Source of the DNA: Mucilaginibacter sp. SMC90
GTDB taxonomy: Bacteria; Bacteroidota; Bacteroidia; Sphingobacteriales; Sphingobacteriaceae
Length of the DNA stretch: 64,000 nucleotides
Direction of reading: 5' to 3'
Assembly: GCF_022811725.1 (NCBI RefSeq)
Contig: NZ_CP094527.1
Span: 2,728,001 to 2,792,000, forward strand
Made by a program: the position numbers and the translations under genes. Below, piece by piece: positions 36,971-46,495 of the stretch. Position 1 is the stretch's first letter; each line of letters starts with the position of its first letter. The notes under the pieces were generated by a model. That model saw nothing but the letters and a program-made list of their open reading frames with translations. It ran no database searches and had not been told where the DNA came from.

Positions 36971-38881
36971 TTAATCTTCATCCGCTTCACCAGCATACAG
37001 CTCGTCAATATCGGCGGCGTATTTCTTTTCGATAACTTTGCGTTTGGCTTTCATGGTAGGGGTGATCTCGCCATCATCCATACTGAAAGGGTTACGTTTT
37101 ACTTTGAATGATTTGATCCGTTCAAACTTGGCCAGCTCGTTACTGTATTTACGGATATCAGCACCTATCCAATCAACAATTTCTTTATCATCAATGAATA
37201 CTTCAGGGCGCTCAAAGAAATCATTTTGAAGGTTAAAAGTTTCCTGCAATGTTTCGCGGGCCGGAACAATAATGGCAGCAATGTATTCGCGTTTATCGCC
37301 CACTAAAAATACCTGCTCAATTTTAGGACTTTTAAGGTAAGTGTTCTCTACCGGGGTAGGATAAATGTTTTTACCGTAAGCGTTAACCAGCATGTTTTTG
37401 AGCCTGTCGGTAATCTGGAGGTTACCACGGAAAAACCTGCCGATATCACCGGTATGGAACCAGCCGTGCGAATCAATAACAGTAGCAGTTTCCTCGGGCT
37501 TGTTCCAATAACCCTTCATTACACAATGCCCGCGAACGATGATCTCGCCCTCTTCAGTAAGCGTATCTTCTTTAAAATTATCGTGGGTTTGGATGCTGTA
37601 AATATGTTTGGTATCCACGTTTTGGATAGCCACTTCGATACCTGGTATAATGCGCCCTACGGTACCATATATTACCCTGTGGCGTTCTGTGACTGCCATA
37701 ACCGGCGAAGTTTCGGTTAAGCCAAAACCTTCTAATATCACGATACCAAGGTCGCCAAAAAATTCACCGATGTTTTTAGGCAATGCACCACCACCGGATA
37801 CCATGAACTTTAATTGCCCGCCGGTTTTTTCTTTGATCTTGCTGAATACCAGTTTTTCGGCAATACCATGCTGCGCTTTCAGTATAACATTAGGCGATTT
37901 ACCGGCTTCCTGTGCCAGGCGTACTTTTTTGCCAACTTCAAATGCCCAAAGAAAGATCTTGGTTTTAAGGCCACCTGCTGATGTGCCGCTTTTGATAGCC
38001 CTGTCATGGATACGTTCAAGCAACCGTGGTACACAGCAAAGTATGGTAGGTTTAACCTCGGCCATATTCTTGGCCAGCAATTCAAGACTTTGGGCGAAGG
38101 CAATCTGCGAGCCCCGGTAAATGGCTATGTGATAAATTGTGCGCTCAAAAACATGCGATAACGGTAGGAATGACAAAAACCTGTCTGTTTTTTCAACAAA
38201 CGGAATTTGGATTAAGCTGTTGATTGCATTTTGTGTTAAATTGTGGTGTGTTAAAACCACGCCTTTGGGTACACCTGTAGTGCCCGAAGTATAAATAAGG
38301 CACGAAGTATCAGTTGTTAATATGGCTTCACGTGCTGCGTTAATGGCATGGCGATATTGATCAATCAGTTTGCGGCCTTCGTCAATTACCTGGTCAAAAC
38401 CAATCACACCTGCATTTATGCTTACTTTATCGCTGAATTTTTCAAAATCATCGAACGCTGGGATCAGGCGGATCAGTTCCGGGCAGCTGTTGGCCACCTT
38501 TAAAACTTTCCTGAACAGGAACGGGTTGCCGCAGATAATAGTGCGCGCGCCAGAGTCGTTGAGGATATATTCTATCTCGTTTTCGGTAAGGGTTGGATAT
38601 ATAGAGGTATTAACCGCGCCAATCTGTTGCAGGGCCTGATCGTAATAAACGTAATTCGGGCCGTTTTCGATAATAAGCGAAAGCCTGTCGCCTTTCCTGA
38701 TACCGATGTGCAGGAACCAGGCCGAGATAGCATCAATTTTCTCTAATGCCTCACCGTAGCTGATCTCAACCCAGGTATCTTTAACTTTATGAAGCAGAAA
38801 AGTATGCTCTAAGGGATGGATGTTGGCAACGGTATTTCTAATGAAACTCGGAACAGTTGAAAGTTCGGTATTTTTACTCAT
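36971..38881 (-). CDS. Long-chain fatty acid--CoA ligase (AMP-forming)
   Basis: A 636-residue adenylate-forming enzyme that activates fatty acids with ATP and CoA. The AMP-binding motif is YTSGTTGVPKG, followed by LSFLPLSHVFERT, GFGLTETSPV, the hinge ITDRLKNMLVNAYGKNIYP and the acidic C-terminal domain. It is the long form (FadD15/ACSL-like) with an insert region around 290-350. There is no signal peptide; a peripheral membrane location is typical. The gene has its own promoter and a terminator. Confidence 0.93.
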   Translation of the reverse strand: MSKNTELSTVPSFIRNTVANIHPLEHTFLLHKVKDTWVEISYGEALEKIDAISAWFLHIGIRKGDRLSLIIENGPNYVYYDQALQQIGAVNTSIYPTLTENEIEYILNDSGARTIICGNPFLFRKVLKVANSCPELIRLIPAFDDFEKFSDKVSINAGVIGFDQVIDEGRKLIDQYRHAINAAREAILTTDTSCLIYTSGTTGVPKGVVLTHHNLTQNAINSLIQIPFVEKTDRFLSFLPLSHVFERTIYHIAIYRGSQIAFAQSLELLAKNMAEVKPTILCCVPRLLERIHDRAIKSGTSAGGLKTKIFLWAFEVGKKVRLAQEAGKSPNVILKAQHGIAEKLVFSKIKEKTGGQLKFMVSGGGALPKNIGEFFGDLGIVILEGFGLTETSPVMAVTERHRVIYGTVGRIIPGIEVAIQNVDTKHIYSIQTHDNFKEDTLTEEGEIIVRGHCVMKGYWNKPEETATVIDSHGWFHTGDIGRFFRGNLQITDRLKNMLVNAYGKNIYPTPVENTYLKSPKIEQVFLVGDKREYIAAIIVPARETLQETFNLQNDFFERPEVFIDDKEIVDWIGADIRKYSNELAKFERIKSFKVKRNPFSMDDGEITPTMKAKRKVIEKKYAADIDELYAGEADED

Positions 38882-38903
38882 TTATATAATTGGATATTGT
38901 AAG

Positions 38904-38934
38904 CAAACTTATAGTATTTAGTAACAAAAACCAA
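38904..38934 (-). promoter_or_regulatory. Promoter of the acyl-CoA ligase gene
   Basis: On the minus strand TTG (38934-38932), 20 bases, TAAGTTTG (38911-38904), then 22 bases to the ATG. Confidence 0.65.
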
Positions 38935-38940
38935 TGTTGA

Positions 38941-39675
38941 TTATTGTTTAAGTTGTTTCATGCTATCTATTGAAAAATCGTATTGCTCTTGTACAGGAAC
39001 AATTTTTCTTGATACTTTATTGATATCCTTTCCTTCAGCTGTCCAAAGGAATGGATAAAAGCTGAACACCTGGTCTGGTGATAGTTTTCTGATCTCTTCC
39101 CGCCAGCCTTTCCATCTTAAATCCTCATAAAACTTATTAATATCACCTGCAAAACAAAAGTTAAGAAATTGCAGATATGTAATATTCAAGGCTTCCCATT
39201 TGAGGCTCTCTGGAGCTAAATAATAGATCTGCCCGAGGTCCTGCCCAAATTCGCCGCCATTAATTGCAAAAAATCCGCCAACTACATCATCTGCTATCAG
39301 CAAAAAGTTGGGTTTTTCTCCAAATTCTTTAAATGATTTACCTTTATTCCATCCGGGGAGGCTTCGATTTAGCTTTGGATTGCCCGAACCTAATATTCTT
39401 ATCCAACCATCGTCTATCAACAATCCCCCGGTAAAGTAAACAACAGCACCCATGTATGAATGCGTGGTCACCTGTGTTTGGTAAATGGCTTCTTTGTTTT
39501 TACCTGCTATTGTTTTCAGTATTTCTACTTTGTTCTTCGCCCCTGCAATTTCCTGTTGCAATAGCGGCCATGCAGTGGTATCGCTTGTTAATTCTTCGGC
39601 AGTGCGCATTTTAGTTTGTCCGAATAAACTTTGGAATAGCGTAATTAAACAAATTGAAATAATAATCCGTTTCAT
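38941..39675 (-). CDS. DUF2625 secreted protein
   Basis: A 244-residue exported protein: signal peptide (to LFGQ), then a DUF2625 domain recognisable by the strings RTAEELT, TTHSYMGAVVYFTGGLLIDDGWIRILGSG in pieces, FLLIADDVVGGFFAINGG and YLAPESLKWEAL. The 'surface-like' motif FCFAGDINKFYEDLRWKGW is also typical. Function unknown. A -7 box (TATATTTG, minus 39699-39692) lies 16 bases before the start. It is not linked to its neighbours in any way I can see. Confidence 0.85.
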   Translation of the reverse strand: MKRIIISICLITLFQSLFGQTKMRTAEELTSDTTAWPLLQQEIAGAKNKVEILKTIAGKNKEAIYQTQVTTHSYMGAVVYFTGGLLIDDGWIRILGSGNPKLNRSLPGWNKGKSFKEFGEKPNFLLIADDVVGGFFAINGGEFGQDLGQIYYLAPESLKWEALNITYLQFLNFCFAGDINKFYEDLRWKGWREEIRKLSPDQVFSFYPFLWTAEGKDINKVSRKIVPVQEQYDFSIDSMKQLKQ

Positions 39676-39799
39676 GAAAGGTTTATAGCGGCAAATATAT
39701 TAATTGCCTCAACACCGATTTGTAATAATGCTGACGCGATAACTTTATTGATGCCGATTTATATTAACACTTATTAAATTGTACAAAAAAACACAGACT

Positions 39800-40396
39800 A
39801 TGAAAATAATTATCATTGGCGCTTCGGGCACTATTGGCAAAAAGGTTACCGAAGCATTTCAAGGTAAGCACGACATCATTACTGCCGGCTCAAAAAGCGG
39901 TGATTTTCAATTAGATATTACTGCTCCCGAATCAATTGAAAGATTTTATGAAAAGGTTGGTGGATTTGATGCATTAGTGAGCACAACCGGCTCGGGCCAT
40001 TTTGGCCCGTTAACCAGCACAACACCTGCCGATTTCAAAAAAGGTATTGAAAGCAAGCTGCTGGGGCAGGTAAACCTGGTACTTATTGGGCAGCATTTTA
40101 TTAATGCTAAAGGATCATTCACACTTACATCGGGGATCCTATCTGAAGACCCGGTGATCAATGGAGCTAACCTTGGTACTATCAACGGCGGCTTAAACGC
40201 TTTTGTGCTGGCCGCATCTATCGAGCTTGAAAAGGGGGTAAGGATCAACGCTATCAGTCCCGGTGTAGTAGAGGATTCTCCCGGCTATTTTGAGTACTTT
40301 CCAGGTCACGAACCAGTAGCTATGGATAAGGTTGTCAATGCGTATGTTAAAAGTGTATTTGGCGCTATCACCGGGCAGGTGATCAAGGTGTTTTGA
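39800..40396 (+). CDS. Short-chain dehydrogenase-like protein
   Basis: About 198 residues with a Rossmann fold. The NAD(P) motif is GASGTIGKK near the start, followed by LDITAPESIERF and VSTTGSGHFGPL. The usual catalytic Tyr-x-x-x-Lys is not visible where expected (around NLGTINGGLNAFVLAASIEL), as in a known group of short SDR-like proteins, so catalysis may differ. The ATG at 39800 is preferred over one seven codons upstream. Single gene, followed by a dispersed repeat. Confidence 0.82.
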   Translation: MKIIIIGASGTIGKKVTEAFQGKHDIITAGSKSGDFQLDITAPESIERFYEKVGGFDALVSTTGSGHFGPLTSTTPADFKKGIESKLLGQVNLVLIGQHFINAKGSFTLTSGILSEDPVINGANLGTINGGLNAFVLAASIELEKGVRINAISPGVVEDSPGYFEYFPGHEPVAMDKVVNAYVKSVFGAITGQVIKVF

Positions 40397-40410
40397 TAAA
40401 ATCCAACCAC

Positions 40411-40491
40411 ATGTCATTGCGAGGAACGAAGCAATCGCACGAAGTATAACCGCTCTGTATAGCGTGCGATTGCCACGCTTCGCAATGACAT
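40411..40491. repeat. Dispersed palindromic repeat, copy 2
   Basis: Starts ATGTCATTGCGAGGAACGAA and ends ACGCTTCGCAATGACAT, with CTCTGTATAG in the middle. Lies between the SDR gene and the NTF2-like gene. Confidence 0.8.
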
Positions 40492-40658
40492 TTTTCTTTT
40501 TTGCTAAACTTTGTCTATCTTCACTTCATAATTACTATCTCCACATATAAAACAAGGGTCGCCTGAAGGCCCGGCCTGTTGCTGCAGGTTTGGTAACACG
40601 CTGCTATCTGCGGTAGTGTTGAGTATTGTCTGAAATTTTTAATCTTATTTAACCGGTA

Positions 40659-41489
40659 ATGAAAATTACTCAAGTGTTTACTTTGGGCATATGCTGCATT
40701 TTTATATGTGCTGCCCATAACGCAAAATCGCATACCTATATGGATACCATAACGAATAAGCAAAAAGTACTGTCTTTTTATAAACAAATAGTTGGGCAAC
40801 GTAAAGCCGAGCTGATTCCCGAATTTATAGTTGAAGGCTATAAGCAACATAACCCTACCGTTAAACAGGGGAGGGCAGGTATAACCGAAATGATCAATTA
40901 CCTGAAAACTTTGCCACCACCACCCGAAGGTGCCAAATCGCCGATCATCAGGGCGATACAGGAAGGCGACTTGGTAGTAACCCACCTTGATATTCAATTT
41001 ATGGGCAAGCGTATGGCTGTGATCGATCTGTTTAAGTTGAAGGATGGTATGTTGACCGAGCATTGGGATGCTATACAATCTCTGCCCGATGAAAGCGAGA
41101 AAGAGACAACATCAACTAATGGTACTGCTGAAATTGATCATCATATTTCTGCAGAAAATAGCAAATTGATTGTTGACCAGTTTTACAAAGCAATCTTAAA
41201 CAAACAATCTACTAATCAGTTTATTGATGCTGCTTACATTGAGCATGATGCTTCTGTAGCAGCATCAGGTGTGGGATTGGCAGGCTACCTTGACCAGCCT
41301 GAGCGAGCTGTTAAAATTCACAGGATTATAGCCGAAGGAGATTTTGTTGCAGTTCAATCGCAGTTTAACAGATCAGGAAAATGGTTTGCATTGTACGAGA
41401 TATTTAGGGTGGCTAACGATAAGATAGCTGAGCATTGGAGTGTGGAACAGGGGATGCCTGAGGGGATTAAACCGGAGGATATGTTTTAG
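40659..41489 (+). CDS. Secreted double NTF2/SnoaL-like protein
   Basis: A 276-residue protein with a signal peptide (to AAHNA) and two NTF2-like (SnoaL) domains in tandem, about 30-145 and 160-270. Each has the pattern helix (KQKVLSFYKQIVGQRK or NSKLIVDQFYKAILNKQ), an 'x-QHNP' or 'IEHDAS' strand, a second sheet and the end LTEHWDAIQSLPDE or IAEHWSVEQGMPEG. The ends (EHW) are the family hallmark. Members are isomerases, cyclases or binding proteins; the role here is unknown. The two halves are clearly a duplication within the gene. Confidence 0.82.
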   Translation: MKITQVFTLGICCIFICAAHNAKSHTYMDTITNKQKVLSFYKQIVGQRKAELIPEFIVEGYKQHNPTVKQGRAGITEMINYLKTLPPPPEGAKSPIIRAIQEGDLVVTHLDIQFMGKRMAVIDLFKLKDGMLTEHWDAIQSLPDESEKETTSTNGTAEIDHHISAENSKLIVDQFYKAILNKQSTNQFIDAAYIEHDASVAASGVGLAGYLDQPERAVKIHRIIAEGDFVAVQSQFNRSGKWFALYEIFRVANDKIAEHWSVEQGMPEGIKPEDMF

Positions 41490-41565
41490 GTTGTTCGGCT
41501 GAAAGCTGAAGCGATGATTAGCCACGGTCTGGAAGCCCGCGGCAGCATTGCAGTTTTAATAAAAC

Positions 41566-41594
41566 AAAAAGAGGCGCTCATCGCGCCTCTTTTT
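41566..41594. terminator. Bidirectional terminator between NTF2-like gene and iscA
   Basis: AAAAAGAGGCGC (41566-41577) pairs with GCGCCTCTTTTT (41583-41594), loop of 5, A-run and T-run on both sides. Confidence 0.9.
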
Positions 41595-41613
41595 ATATTT
41601 TAAGGTTGAATAT

Positions 41614-41940
41614 TTATACCGAAAAACTTTCGCCGCAACCGCAGGTACGGCTGGCGTTAGGGTTGTGGAAATTGAAGCCCTTACCGTTAAGGCCGTCAGA
41701 AAAATCAAGCTCAGTACCGGCAAGGTACAGGAATGATTTCATGTCGAGGGCCATACGCACGCCCTGGTCTTCAAAAAACTGATCGCCTTTTTTCTCTTCG
41801 TTATCAAAATCAAGATTGTATGATAAGCCAGAGCAACCACCGCCCTGAACAGATACACGCAGAAAATAAGAGGCATCAAGCCCTGCATCCTGCATCAGGT
41901 GTTCTATTTTGCTTTTTGCTTTATCAGTTACAGTTACCAT
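41614..41940 (-). CDS. iscA: Iron-sulfur cluster assembly protein, IscA/ErpA type
   Basis: A 108-residue A-type carrier. The three cluster ligands are in place: Cys36 (GGGCSGLSYNL) and Cys100/Cys102 (CGCGESFSV). It passes Fe-S clusters from the IscU scaffold to target proteins. Last gene of a minus-strand iscS-iscU-iscA set, 131 bases after iscU. The spacer holds word-like repeats (AGAGTCAAGAT), and the terminator follows the gene. Confidence 0.93.
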   Translation of the reverse strand: MVTVTDKAKSKIEHLMQDAGLDASYFLRVSVQGGGCSGLSYNLDFDNEEKKGDQFFEDQGVRMALDMKSFLYLAGTELDFSDGLNGKGFNFHNPNASRTCGCGESFSV

Positions 41941-42071
41941 TTTTTTAAAGAGTCAAGATTATTAGATTCAAGAGTCAAGATTTTTACCCGTCTCTTGCGC
42001 ACTACACTATTGAAATTTAAGATACAGAAGGGATGTCTTACTTTCCTGGCTCCTGCATCTAAAATTCTTTC

Positions 42072-42485
42072 TTAGTGGTGTACTTTTTCGCTTTCAATTG
42101 GCGCTAAGCCATTTTTAACGCGGAAATCATTGATCGCTGCTTTGATAGCGTCTTCGGCTAATACCGAGCAGTGAATTTTTACCGGTGGAAGTGCAAGCTC
42201 TTCAACGATATCCATGTTGTCTATTTTCATAGCATCGTCAATGCTTTTGCCTTTAAGCCACTCTGTAGCCAATGATGAAGAAGCGATTGCCGAACCGCAA
42301 CCGAATGTTTTAAATTTTGCATCGGTGATAACATTGTTATCATCAACCTGGATCTGCAGGCGCATTACGTCGCCGCACTCAGGTGCACCAACTAAACCGG
42401 TACCTACTTTGTGGCTGCTTTTATCCAAAGTGCCCACATTGCGGGGGTTAGTGTAGTGATCGATTACTTTATCTGAATATGCCAT
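42072..42485 (-). CDS. iscU: Iron-sulfur cluster scaffold protein IscU
   Basis: A 137-residue scaffold on which Fe-S clusters are built. Ligand cysteines are Cys37 (GAPECGD), Cys63 (FGCGSA) and Cys106 (KIHCSVLAED); the co-chaperone site LPPVK (about 99-103) is also present. Second in the isc set, 111 bases after iscS. hscB, hscA and fdx are not in this window, which is common outside Proteobacteria. Confidence 0.96.
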   Translation of the reverse strand: MAYSDKVIDHYTNPRNVGTLDKSSHKVGTGLVGAPECGDVMRLQIQVDDNNVITDAKFKTFGCGSAIASSSLATEWLKGKSIDDAMKIDNMDIVEELALPPVKIHCSVLAEDAIKAAINDFRVKNGLAPIESEKVHH

Positions 42486-42520
42486 TTTTTTAAAGTTCTA
42501 AGTAGTAAGTTATAAGTTCT

Positions 42521-42538
42521 GAGTCTTTTGCAAGACTC
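42521..42538. other. Small hairpin between iscS and iscU
   Basis: GAGTCTT, TTGC, AAGACTC: a perfect 7-base stem. The surrounding 110 bases hold repeated words (AAATCGAAAAT, AAATCCGAAAT). May affect the ratio of iscS to iscU message. Confidence 0.4.
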
Positions 42539-42596
42539 TTATATGTCAAATCGAAAATGGGGATCCGAAATCGAAAATCCCAAATCCGAAATTAAA

Positions 42597-43808
42597 TTAA
42601 TGTTCTGCCCACTCAATTGAGTTAAGGTCGATACCTTCTTTAAACATTTCCCATAGTGGTGAAAGATCACGCAGGTGGGTAACCGCTTTCTTGGTTACTT
42701 CAACAGCGTAATCAACTTCCTCTTCGGTAGTAAAGCGGCCTAAGCCAAAACGGATAGAAGAGTGTGCCAGGTCGTCAGACAGGCCTAAGCTTTTCAATAC
42801 ATATGACGGCTCCAATGAAGCAGAAGTACAAGCCGAACCTGATGATACAGCCAGATCTTTCATCGCCATCATCAAACCTTCGCCTTCAACATATTTGAAT
42901 GAAATATTAGCTACATGTGGTAAACGATGTTCTACATTACCGTTTATATAGCTTTCTTCCAATACAGTTAAAGCTGATTGCAGTTTATCGCGTAAACCCG
43001 AAAGGCGTTTTGCTTCGCTTTCCATTTCCTGGGCGCAAAGTTCGCAGGCTTTACCTAAACCAACAATACCAGGTACGTTAAGGGTACCAGAACGCATACC
43101 ACGCTCGTGACCGCCACCGTCCATTTGGGCAGTAACTTTAACCCTTGGGCCTTTACGGCGTACGTATAATGCGCCAACGCCTTTAGGACCATATATTTTA
43201 TGTGCTGATAAGGCCAATAAGTCAATACCATCAGCGTTAACGTCAACAGGGATTTTACCAACTGCCTGGGTGGCATCTGTCATGAACAAAGCACCGTGTT
43301 TGTGGGCAATGGCAGCAATTTCTTTAACTGGTTGTATAACACCAATTTCATTGTTACCATACATGATAGATACCAGGATAGTTTCAGGGGTCATTGCTGC
43401 TTCAAGCTCGGCTAAATCAACAAGTCCATCTTCTTTAACAGCAAGGTAAGTTACCTTACCACCCAGTTTCTCAACGTGTTTGCAGGCATCAAGCACAGCT
43501 TTATGCTCTGTAACTGCGGTTATGATGTGGTTACCTTTGTCTTTGTACATTTCAAATACCCCTTTAATAGCAAGGTTATCTGATTCTGTAGCACCAGAGG
43601 TAAAGATGATCTCTTTTTCAGATGCGCCGATCAGTTTGGCAACCTGTTCGCGTGCGTAATCAACCGCCTCCTCTGCAACCCAGCCAAACGCATGGTTACG
43701 GCTTGCTGCATTACCAAATTTTTCGTTAAAATATGGTAACATAGCCTCCAGTACCCTTGGGTCCATCGGTGTAGTTGCATTGTTATCTAAATAAATTGGG
43801 ATATTCAT
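42597..43808 (-). CDS. iscS: Cysteine desulfurase IscS
   Basis: A 403-residue PLP enzyme that takes sulfur from cysteine for Fe-S cluster assembly. [17 protein letters not shown] is the classical start. The PLP lysine is in [12 protein letters not shown] and the active Cys loop is [16 protein letters not shown]. An in-frame start 13 codons upstream is rejected because it lies too near the -7 box TATCTTTG (minus 43842-43835). First gene of the isc set. The end ([16 protein letters not shown]) is the IscS type rather than SufS. Confidence 0.96.
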   Translation of the reverse strand: MNIPIYLDNNATTPMDPRVLEAMLPYFNEKFGNAASRNHAFGWVAEEAVDYAREQVAKLIGASEKEIIFTSGATESDNLAIKGVFEMYKDKGNHIITAVTEHKAVLDACKHVEKLGGKVTYLAVKEDGLVDLAELEAAMTPETILVSIMYGNNEIGVIQPVKEIAAIAHKHGALFMTDATQAVGKIPVDVNADGIDLLALSAHKIYGPKGVGALYVRRKGPRVKVTAQMDGGGHERGMRSGTLNVPGIVGLGKACELCAQEMESEAKRLSGLRDKLQSALTVLEESYINGNVEHRLPHVANISFKYVEGEGLMMAMKDLAVSSGSACTSASLEPSYVLKSLGLSDDLAHSSIRFGLGRFTTEEEVDYAVEVTKKAVTHLRDLSPLWEMFKEGIDLNSIEWAEH

Positions 43809-43918
43809 AGTCCTTTTGAAATATATTAACAAAACAAAGATACGCAAGTTTTTATCTAAATTCAGCTAAAATACTTCGCAATTAATCAAAGCTGACCATT
43901 AATTTACAATATTTGGAC

Positions 43919-44755
43919 ATGAACAAAGTGGAGCACATTGGCATAGCGGTTAACAATGTTAAATTAGCAGGTGAAATTTATTCCAAATTGCTGAACACGC
44001 CGGTATATAAAACCGAAATTGTAGAAAGCGAAGCGGTTGAAACTGCTTTTCTGCAAAGCGGACCCAATAAAATAGAACTGCTCCAGGCACTTAATGATGA
44101 TAGTGCTATAGCTAAGTTTATATCAAAAAGGGGAGAGGGGATTCATCATATAGCTTTTGATGTTGATGATATTGAGGCTGAAATGGATCGTTTGAAGGCT
44201 GAAGGCTTTGTATTACTTAACGATAAACCTAAACGTGGGGCCGATAATAAATTGGTATGCTTTGTACACCCTAAGAGTGCTAATGGTGTTTTGATAGAAC
44301 TTTGTCAGGGCAACGATTATCCGGAAAAAACTAAACGCAAAGAGTTGACCCTGGAAGACGAGCTCAGCCTGTTTCAGTTCCGAAATAAATTGATTATTCC
44401 AGATGATTTACTTGCTTATCTGAAATTAACAGACGAAGAGATTGATGCCTATAATGAGGATATGTTTGTGTTTTACAAATTCTCCGAATTTAAAAGCGTA
44501 AAAGAAGAAGTTAGTGATTATGGCGGGGTACCAGACTATCGCAAAATAGTGGATATATTACCACAACATCAAAACTGTTTTGTATTTGCAGAATATTCAA
44601 TACACCTAATGGTATTTGCTATCAGGTTATATGATGATAATAGTGACAAAAATGAGGTTTACACTATTTGTGGTAGTAGTTATGAAGTTGTAGCAAATTC
44701 GTTTGAAGAGTTTATGGCAATTTATAAGGATGATTTTAGCAAATTATTTATTTAA
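43919..44755 (+). CDS. mce: Methylmalonyl-CoA epimerase fused to a SUKH-like (SMI1/KNR4) domain
   Basis: A 278-residue fusion. Residues 1-130 are a complete methylmalonyl-CoA epimerase, interconverting the R and S forms in propionate metabolism: metal ligands in VEHIGIAV (His6), EGIHHIAF (His76/77) and VLIELCQ (Glu127). Normal epimerases end here. Residues 135-278 add a SUKH-like domain: FRNKLIIPDDLLAYLKLTDEE, then the strands CFVFAEYSIHLMVFAIRL and EVYTICGSSYEVVANSFEEFM. SUKH proteins often are immunity proteins against toxins. The reading frame is open throughout. The second half is visibly A+T-richer. A TATTTG box ends three bases before the ATG, which may make the mRNA leaderless. Confidence 0.82.
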   Translation: MNKVEHIGIAVNNVKLAGEIYSKLLNTPVYKTEIVESEAVETAFLQSGPNKIELLQALNDDSAIAKFISKRGEGIHHIAFDVDDIEAEMDRLKAEGFVLLNDKPKRGADNKLVCFVHPKSANGVLIELCQGNDYPEKTKRKELTLEDELSLFQFRNKLIIPDDLLAYLKLTDEEIDAYNEDMFVFYKFSEFKSVKEEVSDYGGVPDYRKIVDILPQHQNCFVFAEYSIHLMVFAIRLYDDNSDKNEVYTICGSSYEVVANSFEEFMAIYKDDFSKLFI

Positions 44756-44993
44756 TATATTGCTTGTGTTAGATAGTAGCGGTACCGGCCAAGCGCGCAA
44801 TGCCCGCAGGCGTATTTATCTAACATGTTTATAGTCAATTCCTTCAAATATTGTTTTCACCTGGCTATGAACCATGAACTATTATCCATAAACAATAATG
44901 AACTATTTTTAATTTGCTATTCCGAATTACACTTTTATTATTACATTTGCACCTCTTTTAAGTAAAGTACAGAAGGTAAGTTTATATAATATA

Positions 44994-45242
44994 ATGAAAA
45001 AAGATCTGCATCCATCAAACTATAGGTTAGTTGTATTTAAAGATATGTCAAACGACTACTCTTTTATCACTAAATCTTGCATCGATACCCGCGAAACCGT
45101 TAAATGGGAAGATGGTAACGAATATCCATTGGTTAAATTAGAGATTTCTCATACTTCGCACCCGTTCTACACCGGTAAAATGAAACTGGTTGATACTGCA
45201 GGTCGTATTGACAAATTCCGTTCACGTTACAACAAGAAGTAA
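44994..45242 (+). CDS. rpmE2: 50S ribosomal protein L31 type B
   Basis: An 82-residue L31 of the zinc-free type [71 protein letters not shown]. The CxxC zinc site of type A is missing. This is the standard L31 in Bacteroidota. A -7 box (TACATTTG, 44942-44949) lies 44 bases upstream, and a strong terminator follows. Confidence 0.96.
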   Translation: MKKDLHPSNYRLVVFKDMSNDYSFITKSCIDTRETVKWEDGNEYPLVKLEISHTSHPFYTGKMKLVDTAGRIDKFRSRYNKK

Positions 45243-45264
45243 TTTTTGTTTAAACAATATTTAC

Positions 45265-45299
45265 AAGTCCCGGCTTTGCAGTCGGGACTTTTTTTATTT
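45265..45299 (+). terminator. Terminator after rpmE2
   Basis: AAGTCCCG (45265-45272) pairs with CGGGACTT (45283-45290) and a T-run follows. The end of the T-run overlaps the -7 box of the next gene. Confidence 0.85.
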
Positions 45300-45306
45300 T
45301 TGCGCC

Positions 45307-46491
45307 ATGGCAATTATCCTTTTTGACGATAACGCACATCAGTCGCTGCTGCCGCTTACCTTTACCAGGCCTGTAGCCGATCTTCGCATCGGTATATTCA
45401 CCATTGCCGAAAAATGGGCTAAGCATTTAAACCAGGCTTGCTCCTTTCATACGCTTGATTACTTAAAAATAAAGTTCCCGGTAAGTATTGAGGCCGATAA
45501 CGTTTTTATTAATGGTGCCATATGCCCCGATGAAAACCTGGTTGAAGCAATCAATAAACTGCAAACAGGGCAGGCGCTTAAATACAACGACCAGTTAATA
45601 GCCGTTAAACTTAAAGCTACGGATGCCTTGGGCTTTAACGCTGATGCTGATTTTGATGATGTTATAAGTTATCCTAACCTTTTTGTATCGATCAAATATC
45701 CTGAAGATATTTTCAGGAAGAATGATATTGAACTTCGCAAGGATTTTCAGCTGCTTACCAAAGGGCGCACCAGTGCAGTCATCAGTTCAACTAATATTGT
45801 TATTGGCGGCGATTTTTTTGCTGAAGAAGGGGCTGTTGCCGAGTGCTCTACATTTAACACCACTAACGGTCCTATTTATCTTTCGGCTAATACCGAAGTT
45901 TGGGAAGGTACCCATATCCGCGGGCCGTTTGCTATTTGCGAACATTCGCAGGTAAAAATGGGTACCAAAATTTATGGTGCTACAACAATAGGCCCATATT
46001 GCAGGGTTGGAGGCGAAATAAATAACTCGGTAATATGGGGATATTCGTCTAAAGGGCACGAGGGGTACCTCGGTAATTCGGTTTTAGGCGAATGGTGTAA
46101 TATCGGCGCTGATACAAACAATTCCAATCTGAAGAATAACTATGCTGAGGTGAAACTTTGGGATTACAGCACGCAACGCTTGCGTAAAACAGGACTCCAG
46201 TTTTGCGGTTTGATCATGGCCGATCATGCTAAAAGCGGTATCAATACCATGTTTAATACGGGTACCGTAGTAGGTGTAGGGGCCAATGTTTTTGGTGCCG
46301 GTTTTCCAAGTAACTTTGTCCCCGATTTTTCATGGGGAGGAGCACAAGGTTTTGACGTTTATTTGATCAATAAAATGTTTGAAACCGCACAGAAAGTGTT
46401 TGACCGCCGGGATCATCGTGATTTTGACGAAACTGAACAAAATATACTAACAACCATATTTAAGCTGACAGAAGAGTACAGGACGTTTTAA
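45307..46491 (+). CDS. GlmU-like sugar nucleotidyltransferase/acetyltransferase family protein
   Basis: About 394 residues. The N-terminus (MAIILFDDNAHQSLLPLTFTRPVADLRIGI) is a short, altered nucleotidyltransferase domain typical of the Bacteroidota 'GlmU family' proteins. The second half is a left-handed beta-helix of hexapeptide repeats (about 190-370), such as GPFAICEHSQVKMGTKIYGATTIG in pieces, ending near GVGANVFG. True GlmU motifs in the first half are absent, so it is probably a sugar-phosphate or UDP-sugar enzyme of another specificity. Start: the ATG at 45307 lies 4 bases after TATTTTTG (45295-45302), predicting a leaderless mRNA; upstream in-frame starts would read through the rpmE2 terminator. 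Confidence 0.82.
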   Translation: MAIILFDDNAHQSLLPLTFTRPVADLRIGIFTIAEKWAKHLNQACSFHTLDYLKIKFPVSIEADNVFINGAICPDENLVEAINKLQTGQALKYNDQLIAVKLKATDALGFNADADFDDVISYPNLFVSIKYPEDIFRKNDIELRKDFQLLTKGRTSAVISSTNIVIGGDFFAEEGAVAECSTFNTTNGPIYLSANTEVWEGTHIRGPFAICEHSQVKMGTKIYGATTIGPYCRVGGEINNSVIWGYSSKGHEGYLGNSVLGEWCNIGADTNNSNLKNNYAEVKLWDYSTQRLRKTGLQFCGLIMADHAKSGINTMFNTGTVVGVGANVFGAGFPSNFVPDFSWGGAQGFDVYLINKMFETAQKVFDRRDHRDFDETEQNILTTIFKLTEEYRTF

Positions 46492-46495
46492 TTTG

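Noticed and set aside
37608..38120. Open frame of 170 codons on the plus strand inside the acyl-CoA ligase gene
   Set aside because: Antisense to conserved adenylation motifs and no features of its own.
40521..41078. Open frame of 185 codons on the minus strand over the NTF2-like gene
   Set aside because: The plus-strand protein has a signal peptide and two recognisable domains; the minus frame has none and runs across the intergenic gap.
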